This document shows positions 48,621 through 58,818 of a DNA stretch of 64,000 bases, piece after piece (the first letter of the stretch is position 1; every line of letters begins with the position of its first letter). The notes beneath the pieces are model-generated. The model made no database searches. It saw nothing but the letters and a program-made list of their open reading frames with translations, and was not told where the DNA came from. Position numbers and translations under genes: made by a program. The DNA lies in assembly GCF_000213175.1 (NCBI RefSeq), contig NW_009799179.1, positions 2,465,744 through 2,529,743 of the forward strand, given 5' to 3'. The DNA comes from Neurospora tetrasperma FGSC 2508. Its lineage: Eukaryota; Ascomycota; Sordariomycetes; Sordariales; Sordariaceae.

Positions 48621-51100
48621 TTACTCGGGTATCTTGCCCCAAGGAGGCCTGGAATTCTTTGCGAGACTCTCAGCTTTATCTTCTCCTGGTTGTTCAAAGA
48701 CGGCCGGCCTTGTTGGTCCTGGGACTCCTGGTGATTCGAAGAATCTTGCAGCCCATTGACGGGCTTCATCTTCCGACAAACCTTCCCATTCAGACGTTGT
48801 CTTCTCATGAATCCAATCCCACAGCTGCTTTGCCTCAGGCCGCATGGCTGGACTGTCGGCCATGCACAGGACTATGGCGGCACGAAGGTCCTCGTCAATG
48901 TGATTGTACCTTGTATGATTGACGAGACCACCCCATGACCAGAATCTACCCTGGTTTTCAGCTCGACCTCGACGGCGCCCAGGAGGTCTGTGGTCCGTAA
49001 TCCAGTAAGGAAACGGCATTCTGGAGGGTTTGTGGAGCGTGACGAGACACCACATAACTTGACCGATCCAGTACAGATTCGTTTTCCAGGTGTAATTACC
49101 GGCGATGGTAGGAGTGAAGTTGACGGTTGTGGATGGTGTGTACTTGATGTAATCCCATTCGGGGTGGAATTGCTCCTGGTCAACGAAGAGTACAGTGTTA
49201 GTTACATGGGCACTAACTTGGTTGCTATCACCAAATCATGGAACCAATAGATGTCGTCGCAACGGGGTACCGAAAGACTGTATTGGGAGAATATGACACT
49301 TACCGGTGAGAGCCAGCCCGCTCCTGGCTTGCCGCAGAACCTTGACCCCCACATCTTGAAGCTGAGGAGAAGGTTAGCAAAATGGTCCAAGATTGAAAGC
49401 CGTGAGTTTGGATATTGTGTGGCGTCATTCTCGGTCTCGATCTTGAACTTACAAATCGTTTTTCTCAGTGGCCATGTGCGTACCCAAGCCAAGATCAGCT
49501 ATCTACAATCCAGGCAAAGGTCGTTGTCAGCAATTGCTTCATTTTTTCATTGCCTTCATGCGGTATTTCTCGGCTATGTCACTCACCTTGATATTTGGCG
49601 TTACCGAATGCGACTCTCGAGTGGGAACGTTGAAATCTCCAACAAGGACTACATATTCACACATCAGCAAGTCGTTCTGAATTCTTACTTGGTCCCGGAA
49701 AAAGAGCCACTCACTATTTGCTAGATCTAAGTCAAAGTGTATAAAGGCATCCCTATCAAAGTTGATCACATCCTCTCTATCTGGCAATCGCTCTTCCATA
49801 ATGGGGCCCGTTCTTCCTCCAGTTTCCTTATACTCATGATAGTGCCGCGGGGGATGAGCCATGGCGAGAACGCCCTTGAACACTGTTTGAGATCACGGTC
49901 AGTACGATACTTTCTCTTTCGGTTATCTTCTTCAGCATACGAGTCAACAAGGGGGGGATGAGACTTACAGCACTCAAAGATCAACCAAAGCACTTTGGAA
50001 TGAAACTTCTCTCCCGAGTGGGCCATCTTTCTCACCCACAAGTCAAAATCACCACGCCACATTGGCTCAATGACCATTAGGTCTGGATGTGTGTTGATGT
50101 CGTGGTCTCCATCGCTGCGTCGCTTGCTAGCCCCCTTAAGGTGCATGGCCTCTCTCGCTCGGTCAAAGATAGCCCTTGCAAGCGGACCGCGGAGTGCTGC
50201 TCTAGGCGATTCTCCTGAAGCTGGCGCCGCAACTATCGGCCTGTCACCGCCCGGTCCTTTCTCCTCTTCGCCCGTTGTCAAACGTGTCCGCTTGGCGACC
50301 TGAAAAGCAGAGTCCGCAGCATCGCCAGCATACTTCCTCTTCATTGCTGCTGGTGCATTCCTGTTGATACCCGGTCCTGTTTTGTTCTTGTCTTTATCTT
50401 GCTGCTGCCGCCTGTCCTCCACCACAAGACACTGCACCACGTGCGCGGCCCTGGCCACCCGGATATGATTCTGCTTCTCCTGCCTGAAATTGTCTCTACC
50501 CCTTTCGACCAAGTTCATCTTGATCACCACGTTCTGCGACTGCCCTTCCCTTGGCTGTCTCAACTCAGCCAGCAACACCGCGCCCATGCCGCCCCAACCC
50601 AGCACCTTCTTGATCCGAAAATCCGAGCTCGTCTCCAAAAACACCCTCGCCCTCGCGATCGCCTCTTGAACATGCACAGGCTGCCCCCCTTTGAACCTGT
50701 CACCCACCTGCGGTCCCGGTGCCTGCGCCTGGTTACCAGGGTTGTTCTGTCCAGGCGCACCCGCTTGTTGTGCTCCGACTGGATTCTGGGGAGGCATACC
50801 CCGGCGCGAAAAGGGCACGATTTCGTACATCTGGTTGGCGCCGTAGAACGGGTTGGAGAAGTGGTTTCTCCACATGGGACCGGGAATGGGCGATTTCCAT
50901 CTCCTGCGCAGCGTTCGGTGCTCGGGGGTGTCTCGCAGGTGCAGCTCGCCGCGTCGGTAGAGCACACACGGGTAGCCGTTGTCTTACTGGTAACGAAGCA
51001 TCTCACGCTGGACGGCACGCTCCCCGTAGAGGTCGGCTGCGGGGGGTTCCACCCGGTCCATTAGCCCTCTCCCTCCTTGTTTCTGGGGTCGGTACGCCAT
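48621..51100 (-). CDS. Divergent protein kinase, probably Ser/Thr
   Basis: Seven exons by my model: 51100-50988, 50903-49969, 49882-49715, 49648-49587, 49502-49453, 49361-49304, 49175-48621. Introns are 84, 86, 66, 84, 91 and 128 nt, all GT-AG and in frame. If translation stops at 48621 the protein has 646 aa. Kinase landmarks: Gly loop VLGWGGMGAV (about 138-147), Lys in VVIKMNL (about 166), catalytic loop HFDLDLAN (398-405), metal-binding DLG in IADLGLGT (429), and SPE (461-463) in place of APE. A long charged insert (about 205-310) sits between the early N-lobe and the hinge. These residues predict an active but divergent kinase. The first ~130 residues are Pro/Gln/Asn-rich. The start ATG at 51100 gives MAYRPQKQGGRG. 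Retention of the 84-nt first intron would introduce a TAA. I do not recognise a named orthologue. Confidence 0.85.
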
Positions 51101-51622
51101 GCTGATTGTGAGATTGGGAGAATGTGGCTGTGCTAGGTTGGTTGTTGATGAGAGAGTGAGGCTGGAGGTTATAGTTGTTGAGAAGAAGGCGGATCAATGA
51201 ACTTCGTGCCTTTGCCGGAAGATATCGGTAATCGAGATATTCCAGTATCGCTTGTCAGTATGCGAAGCAAAAGGAAAGCGAGAGCGGTTTGGTGATATTT
51301 GAGTGATTGCGGAATGATGGGACGCCGTCACGCGTTGAACTGGTGCAAAGCCAAATGAGGTTGAATTTGATGATGCCGAGAAGGAGGAGGAGGAGGAGGA
51401 GGAGGAGGAGGAGGAGGAGGAGGAGGAGGAGGAGGAGGAGGAGGAGGAGGTTGAAGTGCTCTTCTAACGACGGTTGAACTGACCCGCAATAGAACGAGTC
51501 TATATGACGCGGGTTTGCTGGTATTGTTGACACGATTCTGACAATGGTCCCTGACCGCACCTATCGAACCATTCCGCTGTAGTGGGAGTTGGCCGACGTC
51601 GCGGAGTTGAGAAGAGAATGAA
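51101..51622. other. Kinase 5' flank and 3' flank of the next gene
   Basis: A tail-to-head interval between two minus-strand genes. It contains the GGA repeat listed next and otherwise no feature. Confidence 0.55.
51382..51450. repeat. GGA/TCC trinucleotide repeat, about 22 units
   Basis: A nearly pure GAGGAG run. On the minus strand it would read poly-Pro or poly-Leu in open frames, but those frames have no other coding support. It lies about 0.3 kb upstream of the kinase start and in the 3' flank of the 182-aa gene. Confidence 0.95.
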
Positions 51623-52171
51623 TTAGTTGCCGGCGTGGCCGACGCTGGTGGTGTTGTCGCCACCAGGAGCGAAGTTGTCGCCCTCGTCCTCGGCCTCGTT
51701 GTCGGTGATCCAGCCCGACTCGGTCTCCTCAATCACGTCTTCCTCACGTTGTGTGTGAGGGCCTGCAATGAGGGTTGTGTCGACAGTGACTTTGGTGGCC
51801 TTGTAGATGCCGTCCTTTCTCCCGAAAATTTTCTTGGTGGTGACGAGCTCGACGGTGGTGATCGTGGTGGTGATGCGAGTTTTGTTCTCTTTTATGTAGA
51901 TCTCGTTCTTCCCAGCATGTCGGTTGGGGGTGAGGTACTTGTCCTCCACGTCAGTACTACTGTCAGAGCCGAAGTGCGACTCGGTCTCAACGCAATGGGG
52001 CTGGAACAGGTGCTTGAGCAGGAGATCTTCCTCTTGGTGTTGGAGGTGTTGATTGAGGAGAGGTTGGTCCTCGGTCTCCGGGGTGATTGTGGTGGACTGG
52101 CCATTTTGGCTGTCCACAGCCGGGCTCTGCGCCTCGGCAGTGGGGCTCTGGTGCTCCCGGTTCTGGTTCAT
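51623..52171 (-). CDS. Hypothetical acidic protein, 182 aa
   Basis: A single uninterrupted frame from ATG (52171) to TAA. The N-terminal half is Gln/Ser/Glu-rich (MNQNREHQSPTAEAQSP, then PETEDQPLLNQHLQHQEEDL). The middle is Thr/Lys-rich with beta-like alternation (TRITTTITTVELVTTKK, IYKATKVTVDTTLIAG), and the end is acidic (REEDVIEETESGWITDNEAE). There is no signal peptide, membrane segment or known domain. The codon-by-codon composition looks genuinely coding, whereas the equally long antisense frame does not. The product is not recognised. Confidence 0.6.
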   Translation of the reverse strand: MNQNREHQSPTAEAQSPAVDSQNGQSTTITPETEDQPLLNQHLQHQEEDLLLKHLFQPHCVETESHFGSDSSTDVEDKYLTPNRHAGKNEIYIKENKTRITTTITTVELVTTKKIFGRKDGIYKATKVTVDTTLIAGPHTQREEDVIEETESGWITDNEAEDEGDNFAPGGDNTTSVGHAGN

Positions 52172-53576
52172 CTTGGTTTATGAAGCTGATTAGCTGGTTT
52201 TGGTCGTTGAGAACAATGGAATGTTGTCTTTGAGACAAAGAAGGCTTACAACTTGGTGTGGGTGGTTGTGCTGTTCAAAGAACTGGTGGTGATGTTTCCG
52301 GGAGGGAGGGGCACTGGGAGAACAAAGAACGGTGGTAGTATGAGAAGGGCTTGAAATACCGGCAGAGGTTGGAACAAAGACAACGCACAACAATGGGCTG
52401 CTACTGATTCTGCTTTGACTCAATAGTGAGCTACGCGTTGTTTCTTGTTTGCTATCTGGATTAGGCAATGCACCTTGCGAGCTTGTTGCCCGGCTAGCTG
52501 AGGCTCCTTCCTGAACATCTCTTACAATAAGATTTTCCACGCCCCTTGTTCAAATGGTCGGACGCGATCGAGTCTACTCGACTTTGAAGGTTCAGATGAA
52601 ATTTCTGAGTCAAAGTCTGGACAGAACGTCAAACACAGGACATACAAAAACAGCTAGACTCGCAGAAAGACAACGCCATCTGTGTTTACTCAAAGGTCTT
52701 CTGATATTCTCTCGTCCGATCTCATCAAAACAAAACCCAAGATGTGTCAGGGATGCTCTATTTAAGGCTGGGGTTTTGAAAGCTTGAGGAAGTGCTAGCT
52801 TCCCCTTGATCTTTACTAAGCTTGAGCTTGGACAGTGACATGGAATAGGGCTTATTGACTGTGAGCAGTAGCTGGAATAGTGCAGCCGAGTCGAAAAAGA
52901 ATGCCTCCGATTTGTAGAGACAGGCTGTTAAGAAACCTACCAACTGGCAAGCTAGCAAGTGAGTTCGCAAGGAGAGCGATTTGTCTTATGATAATTGAGG
53001 TCAAGTTCCAGTCCTTCAAATGGGTGATTGTCTTAGCGGACGCGTTAGAGATGCCTCCTGGCAAACAAGGTTCATTATCTTCGCGTAAATTCTTTTTCGT
53101 TGATTAGGTACATACATCTATGATCGTATTAGCATCCGATATAATGCTTATTATGATTGTTCTTGTATTTTGGTTGGGACTGCAGCTGTTGAGGTACTTA
53201 CAGGCCACCTCAAAAGCTTGGGCAATGTCTATTCCTTACCCGTGGATTTGTCGCTGCCTCCAGACTTAGCATCTACTCTATTCGCTTCGACAGGATATCT
53301 GTATGTACCATTTCCTTCGATTAGTACAAGATGGAAATATCGTAATGTCTTTAGCTGAACGTGAAGAGTATGTTGTTTCTCTAATAGTGTCTGGATTTTA
53401 ATATTGAACGTATCTCGACTTAACTATTTTGTCCACTCGCTTGAAAGACATAATTTGGTTTGTGGTGCTGAGATACCACCACTATTGTTCTTTGGAGAAC
53501 ATTAAGTAGGTATATAGAGGTAGTGAAACCTGCAAGTTGAGGGTGTATAATGACAAACGCAATAAAAGGTCAAAAG
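52172..53576. other. Intergenic, no gene recognised
   Basis: The left part is the 5' flank of the 182-aa gene. The middle (52800-53530) is AT-richer but not RIP-like. No supported gene. Confidence 0.5.
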
Positions 53577-53834
53577 TCAGTACCTGTGCGAACATTCAAA
53601 TTTGTAGACCGCGTCCTCATCCCCACCAGCATTGTCCTCATCAGCACCGGTGTCCTCATAAACAACGGTGTCATCGCCGTCGTTGTAGCTATCGTCAACC
53701 GCCAGCTTCTTCGCAGAAGTCGGGGCTGACTTCCGCTTGGTCCGGTTGTTGGTGGAAGCCGGGGCATTGTTAGTATCGGCGGCGTTTACGTTGCTGACGG
53801 CATGGGGGAGGTTTCCGAGCAGCTTGCCTTGCAT
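53577..53834 (-). CDS. Possible small hypothetical protein or terminal exon
   Basis: From an ATG at 53834 (MQGKLLGNLPHAVSNV) an 85-aa frame runs to the stop. It contains a basic patch (RTKRKSAPTSAKK) followed by a strongly acidic stretch (DDSYNDGDDTVVYEDTGADE) and ends VYKFECSHRY. Upstream the same frame stays open to 54116 without a good start, so this could be the last exon of a larger gene. No domain is recognised and the support is weak. Confidence 0.3.
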   Translation of the reverse strand: MQGKLLGNLPHAVSNVNAADTNNAPASTNNRTKRKSAPTSAKKLAVDDSYNDGDDTVVYEDTGADEDNAGGDEDAVYKFECSHRY

Positions 53835-55464
53835 TGTTCCAAGTGATACGAGCTTGCCGATGAGAATTAAATCGTGCGAAAAAGTGTCAGACTTGCGGAG
53901 GGAGGCTTTCGGGGCAGCCTGCGACCGCGGTTTGTCTTGGAAGCGGAACTCGTAGAGAAGGTGTTGCGGGCTTGGATAGGGTCCATTCCGTCTTGGTTCT
54001 CGCGAATTCGATTGCCGTGCGTCAAGGTGGACGGCTCGCGGGTTCCGACGAAGGATAAACGTTGTCAGGTGGTGACTGAGCTGCGCGATCCCTTCACGTG
54101 TGGAATTTCCGAGCACTTTCTCGGAACTGTACCGACTGCTGGTCGTGCCTTGCGCCTTGAAGATGAAGGAAGCCGTGACTCGGGTATGGTCTTTGTCGGC
54201 GTAGAATCTAGCGAACGAAGACTGATTGCTTGCGTGGAGGAACTACCGGAGCTTAAGCAGGTCAGTACAAATAAAGAAAGTGATTTGTGGGTGGCAGCAA
54301 AAGGACAAACATTAGCTTACTGAACTTATCCTCCCCAGGTGAATAGAGGTAGCGAGATGGGTTCCTGTTATGGTCGCTCATGCGATCCAAGGCCTTCTCG
54401 TACGCGCCGCCAATCGGTCGACCAGCGGTTTGTGACGGTGAGAGGCAATTTAGGCCAAGAGGTAGCATGTTAATCTGGGCTACTACTCAGGTTGGTATCT
54501 CTCCTCATGATATCTATGATTCGTATCTCTGTAGAAGTCATTGGATCAGATGCGGTGGCTTGCTCGGGAATTCGGAAAGCGAGAGAATGTCGGGAGGTCT
54601 CGAGGTTTGGAGGTCTGGGAGCAGGAGAACCGTGTCAGCCGTGACAGCGACTTGAAATCAATCACGTACCTACCTCTACCCTGGTAGAGTTCAGCGGGAA
54701 TACTAACTTTTGCTTGATTCATTGTTATGTTCATGGTCAAGTCAACTTGGAGTCGACGTGGAAGTTTGAGCGCATCAAATGTTGTTGGACGGGAATTGAA
54801 AAAGGGTAGTCGCGACTGGCAGTCCCTGCATGCGCCCACGGTTGCAGCTGCACAACGCATTTAGTTCTGGCAAGACTGGTACAAGACACTTGAACGCAGC
54901 ACATTCACGGATCCATTCCGCATTTTCCCCCCAAGGCATACCCTAATGGAACACCAAAGAAACGTAGTATGATTCATTTCACTGTTCTATCAACAATGGC
55001 ACACATGGCTTTTCGGGGGAAAACCTTACCAGTATCTTTGATGTACCTCAACATACCTAGAGGTACCTACGTACAAATCGCATGCAACAGAAGGAGAGCC
55101 AGGAAGAAGCGCTTATTTGATACCTACCTCTAGCCACCAGGGCCCAGCGTGTCGTTATACACAGGTATGGAAGCTATGTTTTCACGGTGAGATCTTGAAT
55201 CACATCACAACGCTAAAGATACCTCTACGAAAGGAACACCACAAGAATGCTTGCATACCAGTACATTGTTTATATGCTTGCTGAGCATGAAAGCAAAGGA
55301 AATCTTCCTCTGATGACAATCATCCAAGGCGCTGAGAACTGAGCCAGGACGAACAATGCAGAGGTTTTGAATCTCTCCCCATGCGATGCACGGCCAACGT
55401 ATGACGAGAGGACGACCGGGCAAGCGCGAAGGGAAACACGATCAAGCCAGAGATCAAAAAGAAA
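53835..55464. other. Intergenic, no gene confirmed
   Basis: Mixed short frames on both strands, including one at 54546-54860 (minus) that might be an exon of the preceding candidate but cannot be joined with confidence. A GGTACCTAC word occurs at 55060-55072. Confidence 0.45.
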
Positions 55465-56035
55465 AATGTTCCTCACTAGAGCCAAGGCATAGGAAAGCCA
55501 GGGCGTTCAAGTTTTAGAGGAGTTGATCTAGCCCTGATACCGACAAGCCATGAAAAAGGCAGGTCGGGTTGGCGGCGGGCGAATGATGAAGTCAGCAATC
55601 AACAACATAAAATGTTCCTCACTACGAGCCAAAGCATGGGAAAGCCAGGGCGTTCAAGGTTTTAGAGGAGTTGATCTAGCCCTGAAACCGACAAGCCATG
55701 GCAAAGGCAGGTCGGGTTGGCAGCGGGCGAATGATGAAGTCAGCAAGAAATGTCCATCTCTACGAGCCAAGGCATGGAGAAAGCCAGGGCATTAAACGTG
55801 TCAGAAGGAACTTTAGGGTCATTCGTCTAGCCCTGAGACCGACAAGCCATGGAGGAGGCAGGTCGGGTTGGCAGCGGGCGAAGGAATGATCAAGTTAGCG
55901 ATCAACAAAAGGAGATGTCCCTCACTACAAAGCCAAGACATGGAGAAAGCCAGGGCGTTCAGTTTTAGAGGTATTGATCTAGCCCTGGCACCGACAAGCC
56001 ATGGAGAAGACAGGTCGAGTTAGCTGCGGGCAAAG
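55465..56035 (+). repeat. Tandem array, four diverged copies of a ~140-160-bp unit
   Basis: Each copy contains, in order, CCTCACTA-type sequence, GAGCCAAGGCATGG, AAAGCCAGGGCGTTCA, GATCTAGCCCTG, ACCGACAAGCCATGG, CAGGTCGGGTTGGCAGCGGG and CGAATGATGAAGT. Copies begin near 55465, 55607, 55745 and 55910. Copies 1 and 2 are most alike. Copy 3 has an expanded middle and copy 4 is truncated at the right. Open frames cross some copies but shift from copy to copy, so the unit is not obviously protein-coding. Confidence 0.9.
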
Positions 56036-58818
56036 TAACCTACCTTTGGCATATGAAGAAGAAGAAGAAAAGAGGAAGAGGTTCTGGGGGTGAGGAGGAG
56101 GATATTAAATACCCCTCGAGGACTGGTCTGTGCACGAGTGCAAATTCCCTGTCACGAGTGCAAATTCCTAATCAGTGTGTTTGTTTCCGTCAGTTACAGC
56201 CGTGAGTATTGTCTGTTGCCATGTGGCGGGATGGAAATCCGGCTGGTCGACGGGCTGATTGCGTGGCTCGAGGGGGAGGCCGGCCGGCCTGGGTCGAAAA
56301 TCTCCGAGTCCTTCTCAACTTTCCCCCAAACAGCACACTCCAGCCAGCCTTCCCACTTGGTGACGCGGCGAGAGGGGTCTGACGAGACTTCATATGATTA
56401 CCTTGTGCTCATGAAGTTGTTCATGCGAGTTGGATTACCTCTGCGGGACTGGATAGCGTGATGACATGAGCTTGACTTTATCTACGAGAGTGTCCCTTCA
56501 TCTGCGACGGTCCCTGTTACCTATTTTCTGATCACCTACCACATCAGAAACGGAGTGAGGTCCCATTGTTCAGCGACGCACGCATGACGGACTCAGGTAT
56601 ATCTTGACAGAAGGCAGACCAGTTTATGCGCAAAGATGACGCTTTCCTCAGCATGCCATGGGATTCAACATCTCAAGTACAGTTGAACGCGTTTATCATT
56701 TGAAGATAGATAGCAAAGTTAAGGTTGTTCATCCTCTGTTTCGCGTGTCACCACTGTTCTGCTTGCCTTGGTGGATGGCGGCTCTCGGCTGTGTGTGAAC
56801 TCGAATTGATGTGCCTGCCATCTTCCCTCGGTACGACCCCCCCCCCCCCACTACAGCCTGGACAGCTCAACCATCCATGACATGACCAGTGTGTGTGAGA
56901 AAAACAGCAGCATTTTGATCTATCTCACGAAGCTCAAAAAAGACTGTTCACGTCGCGAATCGACCAGGTACATCGGAGTGTAGGTGTGTTGCCTTTCTTT
57001 TCCCATCCTGAGCTCTTTCACACATTCGCCTATCTTAGGAACTTCTTATAGTCGTTGTCACTCTGCATGGCGACTTCAGAATTTGCTGACTTTTATTTTC
57101 TGGACGGCAGTGACGCGAGCCGCCTTTATCACGAAGTGAAATTACTACCCGCGATGAATATCGACGAACGATTCCTCATTACTCGAAAGAAAAAAAGGCA
57201 CAGCAAGAACAACACGAGACTCGACAGCAACCTGCGTGTTCTCGATACTCGCGCTTTACAAATTCCAGTTTGCTGGGAAGGAACTCTGGCAAAACGCGAC
57301 AGCCCACCACTCAGAAGATGAATGGAAACCATTACGACCATCATGGGATCCAACAGCCCGAACTTGGATATCTCTACTCCTAGTAGACAAATCCGAAGAT
57401 ACCTACAGATAGCTATACTGAATCTACGATTAACACACACTCTCTGTTATGCGCACACATACATCTCAGAATGTTTCATGTTGGCTGTTAGTAGACGCTA
57501 CAGATGACACTCGGCTCTTGCGATGGCGGACTTGGAAAGAAATCAAATGGGGCACGCTGTTCATATACCTCTACACGCGACTTAACAACCTCCAACCGAC
57601 CGTGGCCGCAGACACTCCACGATACTCAACGAACCAACCGACGAGCGAACGAAAAAAAAGACTCAAACAAAGAAACACTACCTCTACCTACCTCTTCCAA
57701 CAAAAGAATCACTTCACCTTGAGCCACTGTCCACGACATGTACCTCTAGCGAGATGAAAGACCAAAGTCCCAAATCGAGGAGGACATGAAATGAACAAGA
57801 GCGCTTGCCTATAACCTACTCATCAAATGTCAGCTACATGTACCTGGCTGCCTCTACGGTACGGGCAAATTATCCACTTTTGTTCCTCTTGGGAAAAGGC
57901 GGCCCAGGGACTGGAGGTGGCACTCAACAACTCTGGGGCTGTGTTGCCAACTTCCAATCCACCGAGCTGCTCTGGTTGCAGGTTCCGGACAATCTGTTGC
58001 TGCTTTCAGTTCATCCTGAAGGGTAACCGTTTTTGGCGTTCGATGCCGCTGGTGCCATTTGGACATCAAAGGGCCCGGACCTCTTAGCTTGCATGTTAAT
58101 GGGTGAAGACATGGATTGAGCGGGGGTTGTCGCGGTTGATGAGGTGACCAACCTGTATGGTGTCCTCGGGTTATCGAAGAGGAACCACAGATTTAACAGT
58201 CTACTGGCGTGGAAGAAGATTGGGTTAGCGATCTACACCGGGCACAGTCGGGCCAAGGCTGGAATCAACACCAACCCGAACGCCAAGCCTGACCCCTGAA
58301 GCGGGTAAACAAAGCACGGAATGCCCTCTATATTCAGATCAAGTCGATATGACAAACTCGCTTCGAGTTGTGTGTTTGGCGTATGACTTGATGAAATCCC
58401 GGACAATTATCAAGGAGAAACATAGGGAGAAACTCGGAATGGAGGAGGTTTGGCAAGGCAGTGGACAACACTTGAACGCCAGGGATCACGCCACCCGACC
58501 TTGATGAATCACGACTTGTAGGTATGCACCACGACCCGCCACGGGAAAAAGCAAGACGACGTCAAAATGAACTTTTTCGAACCTGTCCCTAACTCTATAG
58601 ACCCTAGCTCCATTCCCTCTAACATTTAGGAGAGCCTTCTAACCAGAATGCAACGCCAAATAATGTAATAGTAAAACTATTGACCGACCAAGCAACCAAG
58701 ACAACGCCGAGCTCCCAAGAAGTTAAAGGCAACGCAGAGCAGTTGGGGTGCTTCTATGAAGATAAAGAAAATACAAGGAGGACCATCTCCTAAAGGGTCG
58801 TACAGGAAGTGAAATCGA
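56036..58818. other. Intergenic, no gene recognised
   Basis: Contains a 20-bp direct repeat (CACGAGTGCAAATTCC core at 56133-56170), a poly-C run at 56838-56850 and short open frames without domains. The right end is the 3' flank of the APC permease gene. Confidence 0.5.

Noticed and set aside
48615-48630. Programmed stop-codon readthrough at the kinase TAA
   Set aside because: TAA followed by G is not a known readthrough context, and the stop lies inside a good splice donor. Kept only as a lesser alternative.
51328-51732. Poly-Pro and poly-Leu proteins on the minus strand
   Set aside because: Products of the GGA/TCC repeat in frames without other coding features.
55465-56035. Tandem C/D-box snoRNA cluster
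   Set aside because: ATGATGA and CTGA words occur in copies 1 and 2, but the box C-like word is lost in copy 3 and no closing terminal stem is seen.
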